A stretch of 64,000 nt of DNA from positions 1,912,501 to 1,976,500 of the forward strand of contig OZ026848.1 in NCBI GenBank assembly GCA_964023205.1, read 5' to 3'. The notes under the pieces were generated by a model. It did not search any database, was not told where the DNA came from, and worked only from the letters and a program-made list of their open reading frames with translations. This document shows, in pieces, positions 48,387 through 59,757 of this stretch. Position numbers and translations under genes: made by a program. Position 1 is the first letter of the stretch; each line of letters begins with the position of its first letter. The DNA is from Lutraria lutraria (taxonomy: Eukaryota > Mollusca > Bivalvia > Venerida > Mactridae).

Positions 48387-49703
48387 AGCTCACATGTCAC
48401 AAAGTGACAGGGTGAGCTTTTGTGATCAGTCTTCTTCCGGTTAATGGCATCTGTGCATTGTGTTTCATTCATTGTGTGTTGTCAAACTTTACCTTGTGAA
48501 CGCACTAGAGGCGACACTTTTAACTCAAATTTAGCAAAACTAGATCAGAATGTTAATATTGACAAAATCTCGGACAAGTTCGATATTGGGCCATTTTGGG
48601 TAAAAAACTAGGCCACCAGTGGGCCAAATAAGGGAAAACCGTGTGAACACTTTAGAAATCACTGTTTGATTGGATCTTCATGAAACTCTGCCAGAATGTT
48701 TATTTCAATAATATGTAGGTCAAGTTTGATAATAGGTCATTTCCGGTCAAAAACTTAGGTCACTAGGGCAATTGCTGGAAAACCTTGTGGACACTCTAGA
48801 AGTCACTGTTTTGATTGGATCATCATGAAACCTGGTCAGAATGTTTGTCTTTATAATATCTTGGAGGAGTTTGAACATGGGTCATCTTGGGTAAAAAACT
48901 AGGTCACTAGGTCAAATCTTATGAAAAACCATGTTAACACTGTAGATTTCAGTTATAATTTGATGTTCACCAAACTTTGTCAAATTGTTTGTTTTAATGA
49001 TGTAATGGTCAAGTTCAAATATGGGTCATCTGGGGTCAATAACTATGTCACAAGGTCAAAACTTAGGAAAACTTTGTTAACACTGTAGATGTCACAGTTT
49101 TGATTGGATCTTCACCAAACCTTGTCAGAATGTTTGCCTCAATGATATGTGGGTCGAGGTTGAACATGGGTCAGCCGGGATCAAAACTTGGTCATCAGGT
49201 CAAATCTTCGGTTAAATTTTTGTAAAAGCTCTTAATGTCATGGTTATAATTGGATCTTAGCCTAATCATGTCAGATTGTCTTAATGATATTAAGGACAAG
49301 TTCAAATATAGGTGACCTAGGGTCAAAGACTCGGTCACAAGGTCAAATTTTAGGAAAACCTTATTAACACTGTAGATGTCAAATTTTGATTGTATCTTCA
49401 CTAAACCTTGTCAGAATGTTTGTCTTAATGATATGTAAGACAAATTTGAACATAGGTCATCTGGGGTCAAAAACTAGATCACAAGGCCAAATCTTAGGAA
49501 AACCTTGTCTATGCTGTAGTTTTTATGGTTTTGATTGGATCTTCACCAAATTTTGTCAGAATGTTTGTCTTAGTCATATGTAGGACAAGTTGTAACATAG
49601 GTTTTCTGGGGTCAAAAACTAGGTCACCAGTTCAAAACAATGTTTTATTGAGTGAGCAGTAATTGACATGTGAGCGATATAGGGCCCTCTTGGCCCTCTT
49701 GTT
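48387..49703 (+). mobile_element. GGTCA tandem-core element, near-complete copy
   Basis: Start hairpin AGCTCACATGTCAC/AAA/GTGACAGGGTGAGCT (48387-48418). About seven ~165-bp modules follow, with GGGTCATCTGGGGTCAAAAA, CTAGGTCACAAGGTCAAATC, AAACCTTGTTAACACTGTAG and TTGTCAGAATGTTTGTCTTA. End hairpin AGGGCCCTCTTGGCCCT then CTTGTT. Same plan as 59758-60903. Confidence 0.85.
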
Positions 49704-50094
49704 ATGTTTATAGTTTTCATCTTTGTCTGACATAGGCAGCAGACATTTATAATATTCGATACTGATATCATCATTCAATAGTCACTTTATAGTGTTACAT
49801 TTTCCATATTGTTTTCCATTTGTGTCTGACTGATGCTAGTATAACTTTTGTTATGAGATCATTTCATGCTGTTATGCATATATAATAAAATGTCTGTCTG
49901 TAATGAACTGAGGCAGCTAAAGATTTAGTACTTTTTGATAATGATATCAATTCATGGAGTTTTAGGTCCTTCATATTCATATTTGAATGACTGCCTTTGA
50001 GTCAATTATTACTTTGATACTGATATCATTTCATGGTGTTTTATGTTTACAAATGTATATCAGAATTTCATCTTTGACTGGCTGAGGCAGCAAA
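49704..50094. repeat. Degenerate ~180-bp periodic sequence
   Basis: A phrase like TCTGAC/ACTGAGGCAGC recurs at ~49720, 49906 and 50082, and GATACTGATATCAT recurs. The spacing equals the satellite monomer length, and the block leads straight into a satellite unit. Confidence 0.5.
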
Positions 50095-50690
50095 ACATGA
50101 AAGATCCATTGCTTTCAATGCTAACACATGCTAGTAATGGACATCAATGGAAATCAGTGCCACAAAAGGCTTGGCCATGCTATGTTTACTTTTTTGGAGT
50201 TTATTAACATTTTAGAAATGGCAGTTGGAGAGAAAAATTTCTTGTGCGAACGCTTAACAACAACTTTTTTATCTTTCATTACTCTTTTATTGTAGATAGT
50301 AGAAACATGGGACCATTACATACAAGTAGTGTGAATCAATGGAAATCTGTGATGAGAACAGAATTGGTATGGTATAGTTACTTTTGGTTTTATTACATTT
50401 CTAGAAATGACAGTTTTTGAGATAATTTCCTAGCGTCAAGATTTTTGACAAATCTAATTTTTTATTTTCTCCTTAAGCGTTGTTGGTACATGAATGCAAC
50501 TTTACTTACAAGTAGTTGGCATGAACAAAAATTGGTGGCATGGTTGAATTTGCTATGCTCTGCTTACTTTTGACTTTATTGAATTTCTTGAAAAAACTAT
50601 TTGCGTGAAAAGTCTCCGAGAGTTGCTGAAAGTCTTTGATTTTCAATATCTCTACCATTATTTTGTCTGCAACAAACTTTGAGGAAAATT
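50095..50690 (+). repeat. Relict single copy of the 556-bp satellite unit
   Basis: Matches the array at 1-8746 in order: CATGCTAGTAATGGACATCA, CATTTTAGAAATGGCAGTTG, ACATGGGACCATTACATACA, CCTTAAGCGTTGTTGGTACA, AGTCTCCGAGAGTTGCTG. Many substitutions. It ends where the Tc1 fragment begins. Confidence 0.9.
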
Positions 50691-50700
50691 TGCAAAAGTG

Positions 50701-51340
50701 CTAACTTTTGTGTTTAGTATGGAGACTCATGTCCTGGTGCATCAAACACAGCCTAACATTGACTCCTCTTGCTCTAATGAGCTGTTTAGTCTTAAATTGT
50801 GGGGTTCGAGCCCATTCTTCCGAATGTGCCTCTATGAGCTGTCTGGTGGTTGTTGGCTGGACAGAACACTCAGATATCGCTCTCTGCAGCATATCCCAGA
50901 GGTGTTCTATTGGATTAAGGTCGGGAGATCGTATGGGCCAGTCCATTCGAGCTATAGTTTCCTTTTATTATTATTATTATACCATATTTATATAGCCCTT
51001 TTTTCATGTAATTACACCTTCAAAAGTGCTGTACAATCACGATTAAGACATGGTTAAAACAATATGTAATGAATACAAACATGTTAGTCAAAAATGATGT
51101 GGGTAAAATATATACTAAGTACAACTATGGACAAATTTATAAGTCAACAAATCTACCATTAATTTATGCAGTCAAGTAAGGTACACAATAATTCTAAAAT
51201 GTTTCAAGTCCGGTTGGCTTCTTAAGCTGTTTGGCCAAGGTACTGATTGGTGTCAGTGGCCCTATGAGCACGGGCATTATCGTCCATAAAAATGAACTCC
51301 GGACCAATAGCACCTGCGTATGGATGCGCATGAACTTCCA
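50701..51340 (-). pseudogene. Tc1/mariner transposase fragment split by a SINE
   Basis: Minus strand, 5' part at ~51340-51190: QILEVHAHPYAGAIGPEFIF, MDDNARAHRA, NQYLGQ. 3' part at 50955-50701: MDWPIRSPDLNPIEHLWDML then ISECSVQPTTTRQL. These are the second and third catalytic regions of a Tc1-type DDE transposase (D in MDDNA, and the DWP.RSPDLNPIEHLWD block). A SINE of ~230 bp lies between. The first half of the gene and the inverted ends were not found. Confidence 0.85.
50956..51185 (-). mobile_element. SINE inserted in the Tc1 fragment
   Basis: On the minus strand it ends GGGCTATATAAATATGGTAT then AATAATAATAATAA, with CAGCACTTTTGAAGG upstream. The tail matches that of 57742-57960 (TTATTATTATACCATA, AAAAGTGCTGTACAA). 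No clear tRNA head. Confidence 0.6.
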
Positions 51341-51845
51341 AGATCTGTTAATTTATTTTATGCCTCCTGATTGTAATGCTTATATTGTCCTGGTTTAACT
51401 TAGCATCGCGGACTGATAGTGGAACGTGGTCTGAACCATTGCTAGATATTAACTCACCGATACGGAATAAACCAAAATATGCTTAAGAAAATAATGCATG
51501 GAACAATTATACCTCGTACTCACTGTAACACACTTGAGGTAATACCTCGCTATTCAGTACATTCAGTGAAATTGGTGCCCTGGTGTCTTTTTCCCTTGAG
51601 GCACGGCGGTGACCTTCAAACATTTTATGGATAACAAAAGAATTTTGACAGTCTTTCCAACAATGTAATTTATGGTAGTAATTTATGCTTGCCAATTACA
51701 TAGATATAGTACTTGGAGTACACTCAGTTTCAAAGCAATACACAATAAATAGCACCTCTTACTGTGTATTAGTCAGCCATTTTTTTACCAACGAGTACCC
51801 CCCCCCCCTGATTACACTAAATGCATATAGACCTGTTGTATAATT
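51341..51845. other. Non-coding; poly(C) tract
   Basis: A CCCCCCCCCC run lies at ~51799. Nothing else recognised. Confidence 0.4.
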
Positions 51846-53535
51846 GTGTATTATCTGCTTTTCCTGAGTTTAAAAGTTCTCCAGCTCGCCACTGCAGGCA
51901 TTCCAAAGAAAGCTTGGTACTTGTATCTTATTTTATCAGTCACATGTTTAATTTTGTCCTGGGGTATTCGAACCATCATGTTGTTAGAATCGAGTTCTAA
52001 ACCCAGAAAAACAAGCACTTTGCAAGGCCCCTGGGTTTATTTCCCTATAATTAGAACCTGGATAGCAGTCATTACATCATTAAAACTTTGCTTTAGCCTT
52101 AAACAGCTTTCCTCAGTTCTATCCCCACCCAGAAAATCGTCTGAGATAATGCATTAATTCGCCAGAAGGTGAATTAACACAATATTCAAACAGTGATAAA
52201 CACATTCCAAAGTCTAACAGCTGCTTGCTGCACCAAATGGTAAACATTTATCTACATGTATATAGTATTGGTCCTTATGTTTAAAACCCAATAATTCGAA
52301 ATCCTGCTGTTGTATAGGGACCAGTCAAAATGCATTTTTAATATCAGCTTTAAACAATTTGCATTTACTACCCAGTCTTTGAACCATGCTTACTGCCTCG
52401 TCAAAGCTTTTAATGGACTGAATGTGTCCCTGACTTGAGTACGACGCCACCAAAAGTACTGGATTGATGCCAAGTGAGGGTCTATAAAATCATTAAATTT
52501 TATAGAATTACCATCCTGGTATGAAAGATGATGAATCATACAAACATTTTTAACTTTCAGTGTTTTTGGATCTTCAAACTTTTTGGGAACTAACCCGATT
52601 GGGGAAATAATGACATTTATATATATTTAATTTATCAAAAGGAGATGAATCAAATGGCCCTGCTACCCTCCTTGCCATCACTTCTGTACTTATTTTGTGA
52701 GTGACAATATCTGGGTGAGCCAAAGCTGATTGTAAATTCTGGGCATCTCGCAAAAACTTGAGGGCCCGAGTAATGGATTGGGAACCCATTAGCAAAATTG
52801 TTTAACACTTGATTAATTTTGTCAATGTCATAGCCCTGTGAATAGATTTTTAACTGCTAGATATTTATTGGGGAGGGTGCTAAATCTTTTAGGTCACTGG
52901 TTTCGGAAACCTTGCCATTGACCCTGGGGTTTTCCTCTTGGGTGTTGTCGGCCTTTGGCACGAAAAGAATATATTGGGGGCAGCCACGTCCAGAGGATGT
53001 GTGTGATGAACCTTGACCAGAATAATTAAAGCTGTCACCAGTTGTACATGCAATAAGTTGGTAGGATCCCCCACAGCCAGAGCAGACATGACTGAAACAG
53101 CAGTTTGGCCACCTGCAATGTCCGTTGATAAATTTGTTGTAAGTAAATTTTGACTGGTAGGATGCTCTTAATGGGCTGAATGTGTCCCTGACTTGGGTAC
53201 AACCCCACCACAAGTCTGGGTTGATATGAGACCATCATGTAGGAGCAATAGCCTGGTGTAGGCGAAATTGTTTGTCATAGACCCTCCATGCAAAACCTCC
53301 CTTGGATTTGCTGTCCCTAATATTAAACATGTACTGTAAAAGTTCTGTAACTTTGTTGGATATTTGGACAGGTTAATTGAACTAAAAATAATGAATGCAA
53401 CTGCCCATTTTTCAATGTTAGAAACTTTCTCTTTGCATTCTTTTGGCGTCCATTCGATTTTTCTGTCAGCGGACAGGATGAGCTGAGATCCGGACGCAAA
53501 CTCATTAACCTCCAAGGTCCCCTTCGGCATTTCAT
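51846..53535 (-). pseudogene. DIRS-type retroelement remnant: gag-like finger and RT
   Basis: Minus strand, in order. 53530-53168 is gag-like (KWAVAFIIFSS, FAYTRLLLLHDG). 53160-52857 has CRWPNCCFSHVCSGCGG, the Cys/His finger of DIRS gag-like proteins. 52795-52574 has LAHPDIVTHKISTEVMARRV and AGPFDSSPF. Then, with stops, comes RT: IGLVPKKF, MIHHLSYQDGNSI, FDEAVSMVQRLG, FKADIKNAF, FELLGFKHKDQYYIHVDKCL, PFGAASS, DDFLGG. The PFG and DDFLG blocks are RT motifs. RNase H, methylase and tyrosine recombinase are missing. Confidence 0.75.
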
Positions 53536-53539
53536 AGAT

Positions 53540-54614
53540 TTAGCTGGATTATGATTTTAATGACAGAAGATTGCGATGGGACGTTGATGAAGCAGGTTGC
53601 GGGAGAGGAAGTTGATAGGTGAGGCTGGTACCCGGTTACACGGTCTACCAAGGCCTTTGGAAGTTAAAACAGGAACCTATCTACTTTTACAATTGACTGG
53701 GTTTCATTTTCAAAGCAGAGTGTGTCTTTTAGTGCGTCAAACATGCAATAATTGATAACTAGCGTCATTCGGATACCTTTCGTTTATATCCTTCTTTGGG
53801 TAAAAACAGGACATACAAAATAGAAACACAAAATTCTCCAAAAATAAGTGTCATTATGATCATACAATATCAAAATATAAACAATAAAGAATCTTCATTA
53901 ATTAAATTCATTTTTATCCCTTGATGCTTATAGAATAATTGTACAATACTGAGTACTTTACCACATTATAATCACATAAAAGGTCTGGACCAAAGAATAT
54001 TTATCACATCAAAGACAAAATTAAGTGTCAGCAAAATAAAGATTTTTCAAGATTTATTCAGAACATCAATTATATGACAATACATAAAATTGTGAATTAG
54101 GTCAAAGATGACCCCTGATCACAATATTAATATAAAATGTTTCTGTATAGTCGTGTTGTAGTCAAGGTAAAAAATACAGACATAAGAATTATTATTTTTT
54201 TATATATCTATAAGTTTAACCAAAATGTATGATATAGGGTCTACTTAGTGTGACCGTTACTTTAAGACTGAATGTAACCATCCATTTGACATAATAATTT
54301 TAAAATCAGCGTTACAATGATATCATCACTATTATCAATCAAATGCATTCAATCAAATGTATTCAATAAAATCAAAATGATATAATTAGCCAAAGGGTAT
54401 TACAAAGTTCATCTACAAATATGATTTACAAATATGTAACAAATGATATCATAATCGATAATGAAAATGTGTGAGAGCATAATCAATGATTATACATATA
54501 ATAATACTGTATATCAAAATATAAGTATTGTATATCCGAATAGACATAACTTTATGAATAATACATGCAATATGTACAAATAAATAACTATTTTCAAAAG
54601 AAATAAATATCAAA
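53540..54614. other. Non-coding; probable 3' tail of the adjacent LINE
   Basis: Very AT-rich, directly downstream (minus strand) of the LINE stop at 54615. No gene; AATAAA-like words occur. Its border with the DIRS remnant is not defined. Confidence 0.4.
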
Positions 54615-57600
54615 CTAGCGCATTAAGAATTGTTGTTTTATTAATAGCCCTTTATTAATGAATACGGAGAGATTTCGTAATTGAATGATGTTTTCACATG
54701 CAAAAAGCTGACATAGTTTAAACATACTAGGATTATTTAAGAAGTATCTTTTGATGTATGTTTTTCTGATATCTTTTAAAAGTTCGCATTCGAAAAGGAA
54801 GTGAAATTCGTCGTCCAATTTATTACAGTTTAGACATAAACGTTCATTTTGAGGAGTTGGTGGCTGCCTCCATCGACCCTTTTCTATTTCTAAATGATGT
54901 GATGAGACCCTTAGTTTTGTAAATGAGACTCGATATTTTCGGATATTGAGTTTATTTAAATAAGGTTGAAATTCAAAACTACTTAATATGCTCCTGTTAA
55001 ATAAAGCCCTTGATGAGTCAGTAAGTCTAGATGTCCAGTTTTGAATGAAAGTATCTCCTATTCGTGTTTTCAAGTTTAAAAGAAAGGCTTTAGCATTATT
55101 TACCCATTGTGCTAACCATAAGTTTGCGAAGCCTAAATTACACAAAGTGTCACAAATAAAACCAGCCCAATTCGTTTTATTTGGAAATAAGTTGATATCA
55201 TTTAGCATACAATCATAAACTATTTTTATATATTTTCTATCGTCTACGGAGACAACTTTTAACCAATATTTTATCGCATTATATACACGTGTAGATTTAG
55301 ATCAGTTCTACCTACTTCCCCATAAATAAAATCGTTTTGTGTTGATACGCGTACATCTAATAAAGATTTACAGAAATGTAAATGAACTCGCTCTGTGCTA
55401 TCCGCTTTGCAAAACCCCCAGACTGTGTGGTTGGATCTAAATTGATTTTTTTACCAAACAATGGTTTACAAATGTAGTCAACCACATCGACAAACGAAGT
55501 AATTGATGACGTAATATCATCCTCGTTATTAACATTATCGAGTTGCGAGGCTAATAGATTTATGTTGCATTTGAATGAATCTGATGAGATATCTGTCATA
55601 AAGTTATCTTTATATTTACTTTTCCATGAATATGTATTTTTAACCGATTCACAAGTGTCCGTAATATCATCACAACTTTCGACTTGCACATAACCTTTTA
55701 AAGAAAATTCAATCAAACAGTGATCTGTCAATATGTTAGGATCGTGTATACGGAAAGTGGAGAAATGTTCGAATAAAATAGGATCAACAATACAATAATC
55801 CGCTATGCTTGAACCATTCGGTCCTATCAATGTAAAAGCACTCTACAACTATCTACCCTGCCATTGGCAATTCTCATACCAGTTTGTTTAAGAAAATCGA
55901 TCAGTAATAAGCCATTTGAGTTAGTACTATGATCTTGTGTAACGCGCGGTGATGACACATCTATCGCATAATCATCAGGTAAAATATTTTGGTATAAAAG
56001 TGTATCATTATCATCATTTACATAATCAAATAAATCACCTACTCTACTATTCAAATCACCCAGCAACATAAAGCATGTTTCATTATCATTATAATCTGCA
56101 CGCAACCTAAAGATATCATCCAAAAGTATGTCATACATGTTTTGGTCTACAAAAGCATTTCTTGTCGAATTACTTGGAACAATATAACATAAACAAATAA
56201 AAATATCTTTATCAATTGCAAAATGATTTCTAGTTAATTTAAACCATATATGACTATCATTTCGGAAAAATAATACATTATTTTCAATGTTACCATTTAT
56301 GACCAACGTATTTCTAATGTAAACAATCACGCCACCAGAGTGTCTATTTGCCGATTTACACAGTTGTGTTCTATCTAATTCAAAATGCATAAAATTTTCA
56401 ACACTATAGTCAAAATTATCGCATCCCCATGACTCGGTATAACAAACTACGTCATGTTCGTTAAATACACATTGAAGCTCCGGAGAATTAAGTTTATTAT
56501 TATATTTTGTTATTAGTCCGTTTATATTCAGAACAGCAAATTTAATATTTTTACATGTCGTGTTGAACTTTGCATTGGTCCGCTGATTTTCCTATTGATC
56601 ACTTCTTGCCCCGCCTTTATCAATGACGTCACGATCGATATCCGTGCGGGAATAACCGATGCATTGTCTGTAGTTACACTCGTAGATCTAGTAGCATTTT
56701 GATTGGTGGTCCTGTTTGATTATCGACCTTGCTGACCAGAAGCGCGACCTAATGATACACTCCTGCCACGTGCTGGTTTGTTTACCTTTTTGACAGAAGG
56801 TTTAGTGTTCTGGCTACTTGTAGCACTCCTGGCTTCTTGGAGAGTGTCTGAGACTGTGCTAAAATTTGAGGCTGCTCTTGTGGTGACGGTACAGTAATAC
56901 ATTCCGGAGTAGTTTGAGAAGATGTTGATACTTGTAATGGTTTGCTTATATGGATAGACTTATTAGTATCGTTATTGTCAACAGATTGTAATACACACGA
57001 CACAGATTGAACCGGTGCATTCAAACTACTCATATCTAGTGTACCCTTTATGTATGTATCCCAGCCAGGAAACTCGTCACTAACGATTTGTCCCTTCACA
57101 TTTATTGCAGCAGGAAACACTAATTTTACCGACTGCTTGCCATATTGAGTTCTGAGACGTTTAACCTCGGGCCACAGACGTTTGCGTGCTGCTCTGTATG
57201 ATAAGGCTTTGATATGTTCTGTGTTGGAGTTTACATGGGTTCCCATCTTCATAACTGTACTATTAGTACAAATAATAGCTTCCTTCACTAACTGTAAGCT
57301 TTCCTGAGTTAACTCGACGTTGTTAATTTTATCGAACAAAACATTTAATTTCGTACTATTGTTCATTGATTCGAAAGTTTCTAAATCGATACTACCTCTT
57401 ACACCGCGTTTACGTTTTGCTTTGACTTGTTCCCACCCGTTAGCTCGTTCGTCCCGTGCATGTCCGCCATTTTGTATATCGTTGATTGATTGTGTATTGA
57501 GAATGGCATATCCATGATAAGTCCAAATTCTCCGTTTCTGACATTTCACTTAATATATCATCCATTGCCTTTTCACTACCACTATCACAGTTAGCCGTTT

Positions 57601-57733
57601 TGTTCTTAAAATCAACAAAAATCGCACAATTTTTTGGAGCTGATAATTTTACGACACGTCTGCATTGACCTTGACCTTGAGACATTAATGAAAGCTTTCT
57701 GAGACGAATTGTAATTCTAACCAATATTTTCAA
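54615..57733 (-). mobile_element. Non-LTR retrotransposon with the reverse transcriptase deleted
   Basis: Minus strand, 5' to 3'. ORF1 (57549-56720, frame-broken at its start): basic, with VKAKRKRGVRGSIDLETF, a helical middle and a Ser/Gln/Thr-rich tail ending in RGRSVSLGRASGQQGR. ORF2 endonuclease (~56560-55690): FAVLNINGL, VVCYTESWG, SGGVIVYIRN, LLGDLNSRVGD, IADYCIVDP and LTDHCLIEFSL, the apurinic-endonuclease catalytic series, with one frame break near 55830. At ~55428 the frame jumps directly to the C-terminal region: VWGFCKADSTERVHLHFCKS, FIYGEVGRTDL, then 55208-54615 with EKGRW, ERLCLNC and DEFHFLFEC (zinc-finger-like). The reverse transcriptase that should lie between is absent. Jockey/CR1-like; clade not assigned. 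Confidence 0.85.
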
Positions 57734-57741
57734 GACTACAA

Positions 57742-57960
57742 TTATATTATTATTATTATTATTATACCATACTTATAATTGTTCAAAAGTGCTGTACAAA
57801 TTTAAGTATAACATATAAACAGATTATTGTACATTACAACAGATATTATTCACAGTAATTGAAACGATCAGTTCATGTAGACCTTCAAAAAGTAGTAGGT
57901 TTTTAGTTGTCTCTTGAAACTTTGAAGTGTCTTACAGTCTCTAACACTTATCAGTATATA
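57742..57960 (-). mobile_element. SINE tail copy, (ATA)n end
   Basis: ATTATTATTATTATTATTAT then ACCATACTTATAATTGTTCA and AAAAGTGCTGTACAAA, the same tail as 50956-51185. It adjoins the LINE 5' end. Confidence 0.55.
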
Positions 57961-58024
57961 ACACAAACCTTAATACATTTGTTTCTAAACTTATTCGAGT
58001 CCTTGTATGGCCGCTAACATAGCT

Positions 58025-58455
58025 TTTATATGGCGAATATAAATCAGTGGTAACGCGCTGGGCTGTCAACCCAGATGTTCCGAGTTCGATTCCTGGCCTG
58101 GGCCATGGAGATTTCTGAAATTCTATTCATAGTATTTCCCGCTATATCTGACCATGTGGACTATATAAGTACTTGTTAAAGGTGATTGAGAGGAAGCTGT
58201 GTACCGGTGCTATACACTGGGTACATTAAAGAATCAGGCCGTCTATTCAATATAACAGCTAGGTGCATCCTGCGCCGGACATGTCTGTATCATATATCTA
58301 TCTCTCCCTTTTGGGGGCTTCTCTCAGTTTGTCACTCTGGTCAGATCATGATGTATTTGCACTGGTAGAGGATGCATGTGGCTGCAACATATGTAAAGCA
58401 CCTTTGGACGTGCTGGTATGAAAAGGGTGCTATCTATCTATCTATCTATCTATGA
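58025..58455 (+). mobile_element. tRNA-derived SINE with (ATCT)n tail
   Basis: Head: CAGTGGTAACGCGCTGGGCT, anticodon arm CTGGG-CTGTCAA-CCCAG (GUC, Asp-like), B box GAGTTCGATTCC. Body ends ATGTAAAGCACCTTTGGACG TGCTGGTATGAAAAGGGTGC and a TATCTATCTATC repeat at 58432-58452. Confidence 0.75.
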
Positions 58456-58607
58456 CATAACCAGCATTTTATGTACACTCCTTGTTATAAATTTGTATTA
58501 TAGACTAAATGTAGTTCATACACGGGAATAACCTTTATGAAACAATATGCTGAATAATCTGTACGGATCTTATTTAAGGCTATGGCATCCTAGTTTGCCT
58601 TTTTATT

Positions 58608-59550
58608 ATGCCCCCTTCGAAGAAGAGGGGGTATATTGTTTTGCTAGCCTGTCGGTCTGTCTGTCTGTCGGTAGACCAGTTAGTTTCCGATCAATAACTT
58701 GTCAACGGATTGACTGATGGGCCTGATACTTCGCAGGTGCATTTACCTTGGACAGTAGATGACCCCTATTGAAATTGGGGTCACTAGGTCAAAGGTCAAG
58801 GTCACTGTGACATTGAGTGTGAAAATCGTTTCCGATCGATAACTCGTCAACGGATTGACACATGGGCCTGATACTTTGCAGGTGCATTGTCCTTGGACAG
58901 TAGGTGACCCCTATTGAAACTGGGGTCACAAGGTCAAAGGTCAAGGTCAATGTGACATTGAATGTGAAAATCGTTTCCGATAGATAACTCGCCAACGGAT
59001 TGACCGATGGGCCTGATACTTTGCAGGTGCATTGGCCTTGGACAGTAGATGACCCCTATTGAAATTGGGGTCACTAGGTCAAAGGCCTGATACTTTGCAG
59101 GTGCATTAGCCTTGGACAGTAGGTGACCCCTATCGAAACGGAGCTCACTAGGTCAAAGGTCAAGGTCACTGTGACATAGAGTGTGAAAATCGTTTCTCAT
59201 CGATAACTCGTCAACGGATTGACCGATGGGCCTGATACTTTGTAGGTGTATTGGCCTTGGACACTAGGTGACCCCAATTGAAACTGAGGTCACTAGGTCA
59301 AAGGTCAAGGTCACTGTGACATTGAGTATGAAAATCATTTCCGATCGATAACTCATCAACGGATTGACGGATGGGCCTGATACTTTGCAGGTGCATTGGA
59401 CTTGGACAGTAGATGACCTCTATTGAAACTGGGATCATTAGGTCAAAGGTCAAGGTCACTGTGACTTGGAGTGTTAAAATCATTTGAGCGATAACTCTGT
59501 GTCAAGGCCCTGTTTTGGGGGCATATGTCTCCGACCGCGGAGCTCTTGTT
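58608..59550 (+). mobile_element. Tandem-core element with AGGTCA arrays and hairpin ends
   Basis: Starts ATGCCCCCTTCGAAGAAGAG GGGGTATATTG (hairpin), then TCTGTCTGTCTGTCGG. About five ~145-185-bp modules share GATAACTCGTCAACGGATTG, GGGCCTGATACTTTGCAGGT and GGTCACTAGGTCAAAGGTCA. One module is internally deleted near 59079. Ends GTGTCAAGGCCCTGTTTTGG GGGCATA, hairpin CTCCGACCGCGGAG, then CTCTTGTT. Confidence 0.85.
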
Positions 59551-59757
59551 TCATTCTTATTGATACCTTCATTAATGCTTCTCATCTTTATTATTTAAAT
59601 CCTTGTCAACCAAAGTTTAAAGATAGTTTCCTAAATTGCTTCATAACGTTCGATAATGTTGTTTGTGCGTCTAAAATTAGTTTTCTTCCCACATGATAAT
59701 GTACATTATGTTTGAATATTGATAAAATCCAAATCATTAACCGCATTGCTGATTTTT
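59551..59757. other. Short spacer between two tandem-core elements
   Basis: No feature recognised. Confidence 0.4.

Noticed and set aside
50698..51057. Plus-strand frame of 119 codons
   Set aside because: It is antisense to the Tc1 transposase fragment and runs into the SINE.
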